Source: Clostridiales bacterium (GTDB taxonomy: Bacteria; Bacillota; Clostridia; Oscillospirales; CAG-272). Taken from it: a DNA stretch of 64,000 nt. A program made the translations under genes and the position numbers. The stretch covers positions 1 through 64,000 of the forward strand of contig JAAZIU010000009.1 in NCBI GenBank assembly GCA_012800735.1, given 5' to 3'. The notes beneath the pieces are model-generated. The model searched no databases. It had not been told where the DNA came from and saw only the letters and a program-made list of their open reading frames with translations. Shown piece by piece: positions 35,414 to 42,454 of the stretch. The first letter of the stretch is position 1, and each line of letters begins with the position of its first letter.

Positions 35414-36802
35414 ATGACAAAAGAAATTCTGCCGTCAGAGCGCCTTTCCGCGGCAAAAGCCGAAGCGGAAGCTCAGCGGTTTGCAAGAGAGGCGTTCTGC
35501 GGCCGCCGCTTCTACTCCGGCTGCCAATGGGACGATTATCGGGGAGCGCCGATTCCCCGCCCGGTCTTCAACGTCGTCGCAAGGATAATCGACCTCAAAG
35601 CGGGACAGCTCGGCTCCTGCGAATACTCCCCGCGATTTGTCGGGGATGAAAGCGGCGAGCTGAACGCATATATCGCCCGCTTCGCCGAGAGAAACCGCCT
35701 TTCAAGGGTGGTAAATTCCCTGATATACAACTCGGCGATAACCGGCAGCGGAGTCTGCTATCTCTGGCGGGAGGGGCTTGAAGTCCGCGCAAAAAGCGTT
35801 GAGCCGACGTCGCTGCTCTGCGCCGACCCGCTTATAGCCGATACCCAAAGTCAGCCGTATCTGCTGCTGACATCGCGAAAGCGGATGGAGCTGCCGCCGT
35901 CGATTCGTGGCGCGAAAACCGCCGACGCGGACGAAAACGGCTTTGTTCCGGTCGAACTGCGCTTCTTCCGCGGCGGCGACGGACTTGTCCGGTTTGAAGA
36001 GTCCTGCGGGGACGCCGTATTGCGCCGGGGAGAGACGGGGCGGCGGCTGTATCCCTTCGCCGTGATGAGATGGAACGGCGATATCGGCGGCTTTTACGGC
36101 GCGGGAGCCGCGGCGGCGCTTGAAGCGAACCAGAAATACCTCAACATGGCTTACGCCCTCGCGATGCGGCACATGACCGAGACGGCTTTCTCGAAAGTTA
36201 TCTACGACCGGGCGCTTATCCCGGAGTGGAACGACTCCGTAGGCGAGGCTATCGGGGTGATGAGCGGCGGGGACGTCAGCCGCGCCGCGGCGGTAATCGG
36301 TGTCGGGCAGCTTTCCGACGGGTATCTTGACCTGATATCCCGCGCCGCTGCCGACACAAAGGAGCTTCACGGCGCGACCGAGGCGGCTTTGGGGGAAGGG
36401 GCGGCGTCGAACACCTCGGCGATACTCGCCCTCCAAAGGGCGTCGGACATCCCGCTTCGCGGCGTCAAACAAAGGCTCGCCGATACGGTTTCCGACATCG
36501 CGACAATCGCCGCCGAAATGTCCGAAGAGACAAAAACCGCCCTCTCCCGCGGGACTGTCAGAGCGGAAACGGCCGTAAGCGAAACCGACGGCTGGACGGC
36601 GTCCGCCGAAGCCGCCGAACTGAAGCGGCTCTACGAAGCGGGGGATATCTCCGCCGCCGACTACGTAAAGCGGCTGCCGCGAGGGGTAATCTCCGACCGG
36701 GAAGGGCTTATCGCCGACATCCTATCGCATAAAAAAGAGAAACCGAAAGAAAGGATAGAAAGGAAAGAAAGGAAAGAAGATGAACGAGAACAACGCAATT
36801 GA
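35414..36802 (+). CDS. phage portal protein (P22-type)
   Basis: 462 residues. Opening with FYSGCQWDD and RPVFNVVARIIDLKAGQLG, then NSLIYNSAITGSGVCYLW and WNGDIGGFYGAGAAAALEANQ, the blocks of the P22-like portal group. A dodecameric portal forms the DNA channel at one head vertex. A strong AGGAGGTGA site lies before ATG, 4 bp after the preceding gene. The C-terminus is a highly charged Lys/Glu/Arg tail, coded by a purine-rich run that also provides the ribosome site of the next gene. Confidence 0.82.
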   Translation: MTKEILPSERLSAAKAEAEAQRFAREAFCGRRFYSGCQWDDYRGAPIPRPVFNVVARIIDLKAGQLGSCEYSPRFVGDESGELNAYIARFAERNRLSRVVNSLIYNSAITGSGVCYLWREGLEVRAKSVEPTSLLCADPLIADTQSQPYLLLTSRKRMELPPSIRGAKTADADENGFVPVELRFFRGGDGLVRFEESCGDAVLRRGETGRRLYPFAVMRWNGDIGGFYGAGAAAALEANQKYLNMAYALAMRHMTETAFSKVIYDRALIPEWNDSVGEAIGVMSGGDVSRAAAVIGVGQLSDGYLDLISRAAADTKELHGATEAALGEGAASNTSAILALQRASDIPLRGVKQRLADTVSDIATIAAEMSEETKTALSRGTVRAETAVSETDGWTASAEAAELKRLYEAGDISAADYVKRLPRGVISDREGLIADILSHKKEKPKERIERKERKEDEREQRN

Positions 36803-37085
36803 AGCGACAGCCGGCGGAATTGACGAAACCGAAACCGCGGCAGCAGAAACCGAAAACACCGCCGCGACTTCTGCCACTGCGGCTACAGCCGCCGAAGAAA
36901 TAACCCGTCTCCGCGAAGAAAACTCGGAACTGCGCCGACAGCTTGAAGCGCTGACCGAACCCGGCGCGCCCGGCGAGCCGCCGAAACCCGCCCTCTACAC
37001 CGAAGAGGAAATCCGGGCAATGCCGCGAAGCCGCGTCCGCGCCTGTCTTGACGACATAATCCGGTCGCTCCGCCGCGGACAGTAG
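36780..37085 (+). CDS. putative capsid scaffolding protein
   Basis: 101 residues, overlapping the portal gene by 23 bp. Ala/Thr/Glu-rich unstructured first half, then a coiled coil EEITRLREENSELRRQLEAL and a basic C-terminal helix (RSRVRACLDDIIRSLRRGQ). Small size, coiled coil, basic end and position just before the coat gene are those of scaffolding proteins. No sequence-level match is claimed. Confidence 0.6.
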   Translation: MNENNAIEATAGGIDETETAAAETENTAATSATAATAAEEITRLREENSELRRQLEALTEPGAPGEPPKPALYTEEEIRAMPRSRVRACLDDIIRSLRRGQ

Positions 37086-37104
37086 ACCGCCGCGGACAGT
37101 AGAC
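37071..37104 (+). repeat. perfect 17-bp tandem duplication at scaffold gene end
   Basis: CGCCGCGGACAGTAGAC occurs twice in a row. The first copy contains the stop codon of the scaffold-like gene. Confidence 0.9.
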
Positions 37105-37155
37105 ACATCCAACGCATACGAAAACCAACATATACAGAAAGAAAGGGATTTTATC

Positions 37156-38004
37156 ATGGCAATTACCAATTTCATTCCGGCGGTATGGTCGGAGACACTC
37201 TGGCGGCAGCTCCAGCGCCGCTGCATCGGCGCCGCAAACAGCTGGCGCGCATTCGAGGGGGACATCAAGAGCCGCGGCGACCGCGTCAAGATAAACGGCA
37301 TCGAGCCGGTGAATATCTTCGACTACCAGCGCAACAGCGACTTTTCGGCGCCGCAGGAGCTTTCAGGCAACAGCCGCGAGCTGCTTATCGACCAGGCGAA
37401 GGCGTTCAACTTCCAGATCGACGACATCGACGCGGCTCAGCAGCATCCGAAGCTGATGGAGCTTGCGATGGACGAGGCGGCGAGAGCGCTCGCGGCGACC
37501 GCCGACGACTACATCTTCGGGATCTGGCCGAGCGTCGGGGCGGGGATGACTGTCACGGCGGATGGGGTAACTACCTCCTCCGTCACCGATATCCTGCTCA
37601 GCGCCCGCGAAAAGCTGTCGGCGAACAACGTAAGCTCCCGCGAGGAGATTTTCCTCGAGCTTTCCCCCGCCGTCGCGACCCGCGTCCTCAAGGCGAAAAT
37701 CCTCACCGGCACCGACAATGTAGACGCCCTTGACGACGGCTCTATCGGCAGTTTTTTAGGCATGAAGGTCTTCGTCTCGACCGGCGTCGCGTCGGCTGAA
37801 TCTGCCGGCAAGCTCTATCACAAGTGCTTTGCCCGCACCCGCCGCGCGATTGCCTTCGCCTCTCAGCTTGCCTCGGTTGAAGCGTATCGCCCGGAAAAGC
37901 GGTTCGCCGACGCGGTAAAAGGGCTGCACCTCTACGGCGCGAAGCTTGTCTTCCCCGGCGAGATTGTGCTGCTTAATTTAAACCTTGCCGCAACCGACGC
38001 TTAA
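37156..38004 (+). CDS. phage major capsid (coat) protein
   Basis: 282 residues. MAITNFIPAVWSETLWRQL opening, NIFDYQRNSDFSAPQEL, DQAKAFNFQIDDIDAAQQ and the later ELSPAVATRVLKAKILTGTD fit the P22-coat-like/HK97-fold group often annotated as phage capsid protein. It forms the icosahedral shell. AAAGGGA site before ATG. It is the longest highly regular reading frame of the operon and intact. Confidence 0.82.
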   Translation: MAITNFIPAVWSETLWRQLQRRCIGAANSWRAFEGDIKSRGDRVKINGIEPVNIFDYQRNSDFSAPQELSGNSRELLIDQAKAFNFQIDDIDAAQQHPKLMELAMDEAARALAATADDYIFGIWPSVGAGMTVTADGVTTSSVTDILLSAREKLSANNVSSREEIFLELSPAVATRVLKAKILTGTDNVDALDDGSIGSFLGMKVFVSTGVASAESAGKLYHKCFARTRRAIAFASQLASVEAYRPEKRFADAVKGLHLYGAKLVFPGEIVLLNLNLAATDA

Positions 38005-38009
38005 ATTGA

Positions 38010-38056
38010 TTTATCCGCTTAAGCGGCTAAATCGGCTTAATCCCCTTAAGAGGATC
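38010..38056 (+). promoter_or_regulatory. paired short hairpins between coat and connector genes
   Basis: CCGCTTAAGCGG and a second CTTAAG-centred inverted repeat (ATCCCCTTAAGAGGAT) follow the coat gene. They could stabilise the upstream coat mRNA or cut downstream expression, as is common behind capsid genes. No T-tract. Confidence 0.45.
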
Positions 38057-38087
38057 AAGCTCGGAAATAAAGAAAGGACGGTGATAT

Positions 38088-38507
38088 ATGAAAGTATCCG
38101 AATTGCTCGAAGCGGCGTTTGCCCTGCTCGATGAATACGACTACGACCGCGAACTTGACGCGACGCCGCCGGCGCTCTTCTTCTCCGGCGGGCGGGAGCG
38201 GCTGATGGCGCTGATTAACCTCGCCTCAGCCGAGCTTTGGGGGGTGAACAACCGCATCCGCATGGCGTTCGGCCTGCCGCGCGCCGAATATACCTCCGAG
38301 AGCCGCGTAACTGACAGCGGCGCCGACATCCCGCTTGAAGCGCTGCTCTGGCCGGCGCTGGCGTTCTACACCGCCGCCTCCGCCGTCATGTCGGAAGCGC
38401 CGAAGCTCTCCGCCCGCCTGCGGGATATGGGAAACATCGCCGCGAGAGAAGCGCAGGAAGGCCTGCCGCCGGGCGGAAGGGCGGAGTCGTCGCACCGGTG
38501 GTTTTAG
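38088..38507 (+). CDS. putative head-tail connector/adaptor protein
   Basis: 139 residues, mostly helical: MKVSELLEAAFALLDEYDYD, ERLMALINLASAELWGVNN, LWPALAFYTAASAVMSEAPKL. Length, helix content and place behind the coat gene resemble gp4-type tail accessory or gp6-type adaptors. This is the last gene before the terminator at 38536-38580. Sequence family not recognised. Confidence 0.5.
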   Translation: MKVSELLEAAFALLDEYDYDRELDATPPALFFSGGRERLMALINLASAELWGVNNRIRMAFGLPRAEYTSESRVTDSGADIPLEALLWPALAFYTAASAVMSEAPKLSARLRDMGNIAAREAQEGLPPGGRAESSHRWF

Positions 38508-38535
38508 GGGGATGAGATGATGTAGGGGAATTGAT

Positions 38536-38580
38536 ATCGCCGTACCGGGACCCGTGGGGTCTTGGTACGGCGATGTTTTT
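38536..38580 (+). terminator. terminator of phage head operon
   Basis: ATCGCCGTACC/GGTACGGCGAT, an 11-bp perfect stem, then GTTTTT. It closes the operon without any tail gene following. Confidence 0.88.
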
Positions 38581-38612
38581 GTGTGGGTTTCTATATTTCA
38601 CACATTCCGGCA

Positions 38613-39464
38613 TCAAACGGCGTTCAATTCGAGCCACTTCGCGACGCCGTCTTCTTCGTTTGTTCCGATGACCGCGGCGGCTTTTGCTTTCACTTCCGTC
38701 TTTGCGTTGCCGACGGCGTAACATTCATCGCAGGCGGCGAACAGGGGCAGGTCGTTTAAATTGTCTCCGAAACCGATTACTCTTGAAAAGCCGTATCGCT
38801 CCCGCAGAAACATAACGGCGTTGTATTTCGAAGCGTCGCCGCCGAAAACTTCCATATACCAAAGGTCGCCGGCGGAGTAAATATCCTGATATTTTTCAAC
38901 GCGGACGCCGCTTACGCCCTTTATTTCGTCATAAAGCCGGCGGATGTTTTCCCGGGTATCCATAAAGCAAAAGTAGATGATATCGGTGTCTGCGGCGGAA
39001 AGATCGTTTATCTGCACGAATTTTTTGTTGAATTTCTGCACTCGTTCGCAAACGAAGTCTTGCAGGGCTTTGCTATATATGCGATCGTAATATGTCAGAA
39101 GTTCCTCTCCGGCGAGGGTATACATAAGCCCGCTCTGCCCTGTTTTTTTCATCGCCGCGAGAATTTGCGCGGTTTTTTCTTTTGAAAGGATTTCTTTTTT
39201 TATATACCTCTCCTCGGCGATATCATATATCAAAACGCCGTTCATTAGAATTACCGGCATATTGATTTTGACGCGCTTTAACATCTGAACCGCCGTCGCG
39301 GCGGTGCGGGCGGTCGCGACGGAGAAATGAACGCCTCTGCCGATAAGCTCGTTTAGCGCGGCTATTGTATATTCGGACAGCTCGGCGTTTTGATTAAGAA
39401 GCGTGCCGTCAAGGTCGGAAATATAGAGGGTTTTTGAGGGGAGGGTGGCGGTGGGTGAATTCAT
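38613..39464 (-). CDS. Cof-type HAD-IIB family phosphatase
   Basis: 283 residues. Motif I ISDLDGTLLNQ (first Asp nucleophile), motif II SVATARTAATA, and motif III/IV with FGDNLNDLPLF near the end; the IIB cap lies between. Cof-type phosphatases act on sugar phosphates, FMN or other small phosphates with Mg. Cytoplasmic. Substrate not assignable. Confidence 0.92.
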   Translation of the reverse strand: MNSPTATLPSKTLYISDLDGTLLNQNAELSEYTIAALNELIGRGVHFSVATARTAATAVQMLKRVKINMPVILMNGVLIYDIAEERYIKKEILSKEKTAQILAAMKKTGQSGLMYTLAGEELLTYYDRIYSKALQDFVCERVQKFNKKFVQINDLSAADTDIIYFCFMDTRENIRRLYDEIKGVSGVRVEKYQDIYSAGDLWYMEVFGGDASKYNAVMFLRERYGFSRVIGFGDNLNDLPLFAACDECYAVGNAKTEVKAKAAAVIGTNEEDGVAKWLELNAV

Positions 39465-39524
39465 GTCGGTTTTTTGGTTAGGCAGAGTTGCCGTTTCAGG
39501 GGGTTCTGTAAATTATCGGCGCGG

Positions 39525-39779
39525 TTAATTCTTCCCGCCGACCGCCTTAATAATAAACAGCAGCACGACCGCCCCCAGCACCGCGACCAGGAAAGAATAC
39601 AGATTAAACCCGGTCACGCCGGTTTTGTTGATAATGCTCATCAGAAATCCGCCGATCATCGCGCCGACGATTCCGACGGCAATGTTGGCGAGCAGCCCCA
39701 TCTTCTTGTCGGTTTTCATGATAAGGCTGGCGATCCATCCGGCGAGTCCGCCGAAGATGATCCAAGATAATATTCCCAT
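39525..39779 (-). CDS. GlsB/YeaQ/YmgE family stress-response membrane protein
   Basis: 84 residues, three hydrophobic segments with glycine-rich motifs: SWIIFGGLAGWIASLIM, GIVGAMIGGF and FLVAVLGAVVLLFI. Typical of the Transgly-assoc family. Function is poorly known, linked to stress response in several bacteria. Confidence 0.92.
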   Translation of the reverse strand: MGILSWIIFGGLAGWIASLIMKTDKKMGLLANIAVGIVGAMIGGFLMSIINKTGVTGFNLYSFLVAVLGAVVLLFIIKAVGGKN

Positions 39780-39896
39780 GTCAGCTCCTATATGATTTAA
39801 TTTCGGTTGTTTTATTGTATCAGATTTTGTCCCGGATTACAACGGTAAATTGCAACATTTTCAAGGCTGACGCATAAACTTGCGAAGACCGCGTTT

Positions 39897-40208
39897 TTAT
39901 CGGCAGCTTTCGCAGCGCCGGGGGTATCTGCTTTTGTTTTCGGCGTAACGCTTCTGCGCTTCGGCGCTGCAGCAAAACAACCGCCCGCAATCCAGGCACT
40001 CAAGATAGCGATCCTCGTATTTTTCCTGTACGCGGGCAAGCCCTCCGGGTTTCACATATTTAACAGCCGGCGCCGCGGGCATAACTCCCGCGCGGCTTTT
40101 CCCGACGCCGCTTGTTTTCCGCTGCGGTCGTGTTTCCGTCTCCCTGAGATACTCTCTCACGCGAATAATCTCAAAGTTGTCTTCGTTGTACTTTGCCCAG
40201 CTCATCAA
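39897..40208 (-). CDS. zinc-ribbon domain protein
   Basis: 103 residues. The C-terminal part has ECLDCGRLFCCSAEAQKRYA followed by PRRCESCR: two CxxC pairs about 30 residues apart with the Gln/Tyr spacing of the probable zinc-ribbon family (zf-trcl). The N-terminal half is basic and probably flexible. Nucleic-acid or protein binding is likely; exact role unknown. Its 5' leader can form the pseudoknot-like fold at 40252-40320. Confidence 0.7.
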   Translation of the reverse strand: MMSWAKYNEDNFEIIRVREYLRETETRPQRKTSGVGKSRAGVMPAAPAVKYVKPGGLARVQEKYEDRYLECLDCGRLFCCSAEAQKRYAENKSRYPRRCESCR

Positions 40209-40251
40209 AAACGCTCCTTTCGGCTCTGAGTTTTTCGACTGAATTTCTTGC

Positions 40252-40320
40252 GGAGGTTATGGTTGTCTCCTGTCCCTTATCGGTGAGGGGTAACCTCCTC
40301 TTACTAACTATCGGACAGGG
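40252..40320 (-). ncRNA. candidate structured leader RNA (pseudoknot-capable)
   Basis: Four blocks alternate: GGAGGTTA (40252-40259), CCTGTCCC (40269-40276), TAACCTCC (40291-40298) and GGACAGGG (40313-40320). The first pairs with the third over 8 bp, the second with the fourth over 7-8 bp, in a crossed order. A short hairpin CCCTTATCGGTGAGGGG lies inside. This is in the leader of the minus-strand zinc-ribbon gene, ending 44 bp before its start. I recognise no known riboswitch class. The structure folds equally in the plus strand. Confidence 0.45.
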
Positions 40321-40542
40321 GGGTATCTGCCAAAATTGTCCGCGCATTTTTTTAAAAAAACTATATTCAGAGCCGTTTAACAAGGTTGATTATAATCTTA
40401 CATTCTTATATCTCCTACATATTACTCTATTTTGATTTTCGCATAAAATACTTATATTTTTTATATAATTTCGGTTTTCCTCCCGCAAAAAAGCGTTTTT
40501 GCCCGACAATCGGCAAAAATATTAACAATATATCCGATATTT

Positions 40543-40608
40543 CTTTACAAAAATATCGCCGTAAAAAGACTTTTTGAAGCCTTAATACGGCGAATGTTGT
40601 TATTTTTT
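40543..40608. repeat. dispersed nested-hairpin repeat, copy c
   Basis: Outer stem TCGCCGTA/TACGGCGA (40556-40563 with 40586-40593), inner AAAAAGACTTTTT, flanks TTTACAAAAATA and GTTGTTATTTTTT. The stem differs from copies a and b by paired changes (A-T to G-C). It lies downstream of the gnd gene. The rest of the AT-rich gap 40321-40652 shows nothing else. Confidence 0.65.
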
Positions 40609-40652
40609 GTTCAATTTAACGGTATTATGGAAGTCTTGCGGCTCTTTTTCAC

Positions 40653-42113
40653 TCACGCATTATAAGTCGCCGCCGAAGTCGTGCCGCCTCTGCCCGTCCA
40701 GTTGGTATGGAAGAACTCGCCCCTCGGCGCGTCTGTGCGCTCGTAGGTGTGCGCGCCGAAGTAGTCGCGCTGGGCCTGGAGCAGGTTTGCCGGCAGGCGC
40801 GGGCAGCGGTAGCCGTCGTAGTAGGCGAGCGCCGAGCTGAAAGCGGGGGTCGGCAGTCCGGCCGCCACGCAGGCGCCGACGACGCGCCGCCAGTCGGGGA
40901 TAAGCCCCGCCATAAGCTCCCGGAAATAGGGCGTCGTAAGCAGGTTTGTCAGCTCCGGGTCGGCTTTGTAGGCGTCGTATATCCTGCCTAAGAAGACCGA
41001 GCGGATGATGCAGCCGCCGCGCCACATAAGCGCGATGCCGCCGTAGTTGAGGTGCCAGCCGTAGCTTTCGGCGGCGGCGCGCATCAGCATATATCCCTGC
41101 GCGTAGGAAACCACCTTCGACGCAAGCAGCGCGCGGCTTATACTGTTGATGAACGCCTTCTTTTCCTCTTCGGTGCCGCTGAAGCGGGCGATGTCGGAGC
41201 CTAAAATCTTCGACGCCTCGACGCGCTCCTCTTTCTGAGCAGAGAGGAAGCGGGCGAATACCGCTTCGCCGATCAGCGTCAGCGGAACTCCCTCGTCGAG
41301 GGCGGCGACGGCCGTCCACTTGCCGGTGCCTTTCTGACCGGCGGTGTCAAGGATTTTGTCGACGAGCGGTTCGCCGTCGTCGTCCTTGTAAGCGAGGATA
41401 TCGGCGGTTATGTCGATGAGATAGCTTGAAAGGTCGGAGCTGCGCCAGCTCTCGAACACCTCGTGCATCTCGTCGGCCGACATGCCCAGGTAGTCGCGCA
41501 TAATTTGATACGCCTCGCAGATGAGCTGTATGTCGCCGTATTCAATGCCGTTGTGAACCATCTTGACGAAATGTCCGGCGCCGTTCTCGCCTACCCAGTC
41601 GCAGCAGGGAGAGCCGTCGGCGACGGCGCAGATCGACTGGAAGATGGGTTTTACATACTGCCACGCCGCCGGTGAGCCGCCGGGCATCATCGACGGGCCC
41701 AAAAGCGCGCCCTCTTCGCCGCCGGAAACGCCGGTGCCGACATAGAGCAGTCCTTTGCTCTCGACATAAGCGGTGCGGCGGATGGTGTCGGGGAAGTGGC
41801 TGTTGCCGCCGTCGATGATGATATCGCCCTCTTCCATCAGCGGAATCAGCTTATCTATCATTTCGTCGACGGGAGCGCCGGCTTTAATCATCATAAAGAC
41901 CTTGCGCGGCTTTGCGAGATTTGCGACAAGCTCCTCGAGCGTTTCGGCGCCGATGAAATTCTTTCCGGCTCCGCGGCTGCCGAGAAAGTCGGCTACCCGG
42001 CTGTAAGAGCGGTTGAATACGGCGACGGTGAAACCCTTCGATTCCATGTTGAGGGCGAGGTTTTCGCCCATGACGGCAAGGCCGATAATGCCGATGTCAG
42101 CGAGTTTTTTCAT
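40653..42113 (-). CDS. gnd: 6-phosphogluconate dehydrogenase (decarboxylating)
   Basis: 486 residues, full length. NADP site GIIGLAVMGENLALNM (8-23), DGGNSHFPDT, substrate region GTGVSGGEEGALLGPSMMPG, and the signature ILDTAGQKGTGKWTAVAALD (~255-274) with the catalytic Lys. It converts 6-phosphogluconate to ribulose 5-phosphate, CO2 and NADPH in the oxidative pentose phosphate pathway. It follows two further minus-strand genes closely (29 bp), possibly in one transcript. Confidence 0.96.
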   Translation of the reverse strand: MKKLADIGIIGLAVMGENLALNMESKGFTVAVFNRSYSRVADFLGSRGAGKNFIGAETLEELVANLAKPRKVFMMIKAGAPVDEMIDKLIPLMEEGDIIIDGGNSHFPDTIRRTAYVESKGLLYVGTGVSGGEEGALLGPSMMPGGSPAAWQYVKPIFQSICAVADGSPCCDWVGENGAGHFVKMVHNGIEYGDIQLICEAYQIMRDYLGMSADEMHEVFESWRSSDLSSYLIDITADILAYKDDDGEPLVDKILDTAGQKGTGKWTAVAALDEGVPLTLIGEAVFARFLSAQKEERVEASKILGSDIARFSGTEEEKKAFINSISRALLASKVVSYAQGYMLMRAAAESYGWHLNYGGIALMWRGGCIIRSVFLGRIYDAYKADPELTNLLTTPYFRELMAGLIPDWRRVVGACVAAGLPTPAFSSALAYYDGYRCPRLPANLLQAQRDYFGAHTYERTDAPRGEFFHTNWTGRGGTTSAATYNA

Positions 42114-42142
42114 TTGTGTTTTGCCTCCGTGTATATATATAA

Positions 42143-42427
42143 TTAATTACTCAGTTTAAGCAGCGCCAGAACCGCAAAAATCATCAGCGCGGCGGCGGGG
42201 ATAAAGCTGGCGGCGCCGAAAGCCGCAAGCAGCTTCTTTGAAATGCCGCTCTTTTCCCGGTCGCCGAAAACGCGGACCCAGTTGATGACAAGCATCAGCG
42301 CGGCGGCGACGAATATCGCCGAAAGCCGCTTTATCGTCACCAGCCGCTGGAGCGACAGCAGCGTCGCTATGGCGCAGAAAAGCAGTATCAGCGCCGTTAT
42401 AATGAAGCTTCGATAGCCTTTTTTCAT
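42143..42427 (-). CDS. small membrane protein, hypothetical
   Basis: 94 residues with three hydrophobic segments (SFIITALILLFCAIATLL, LSAIFVAAALMLVINWV, FIPAAALMIFAVLALLKL) separated by basic loops. Family unknown. Between the DUF5107 gene and gnd on the same strand. Confidence 0.65.
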   Translation of the reverse strand: MKKGYRSFIITALILLFCAIATLLSLQRLVTIKRLSAIFVAAALMLVINWVRVFGDREKSGISKKLLAAFGAASFIPAAALMIFAVLALLKLSN

Positions 42428-42454
42428 AATCTTTTACAGATTCGGCTGTACGAA

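Noticed and set aside
31570-38620. Attachment sites around the head operon
   Set aside because: No direct repeat longer than chance was found by eye between 31564-31987 and 38508-38612, and no integrase or tRNA lies at either side.
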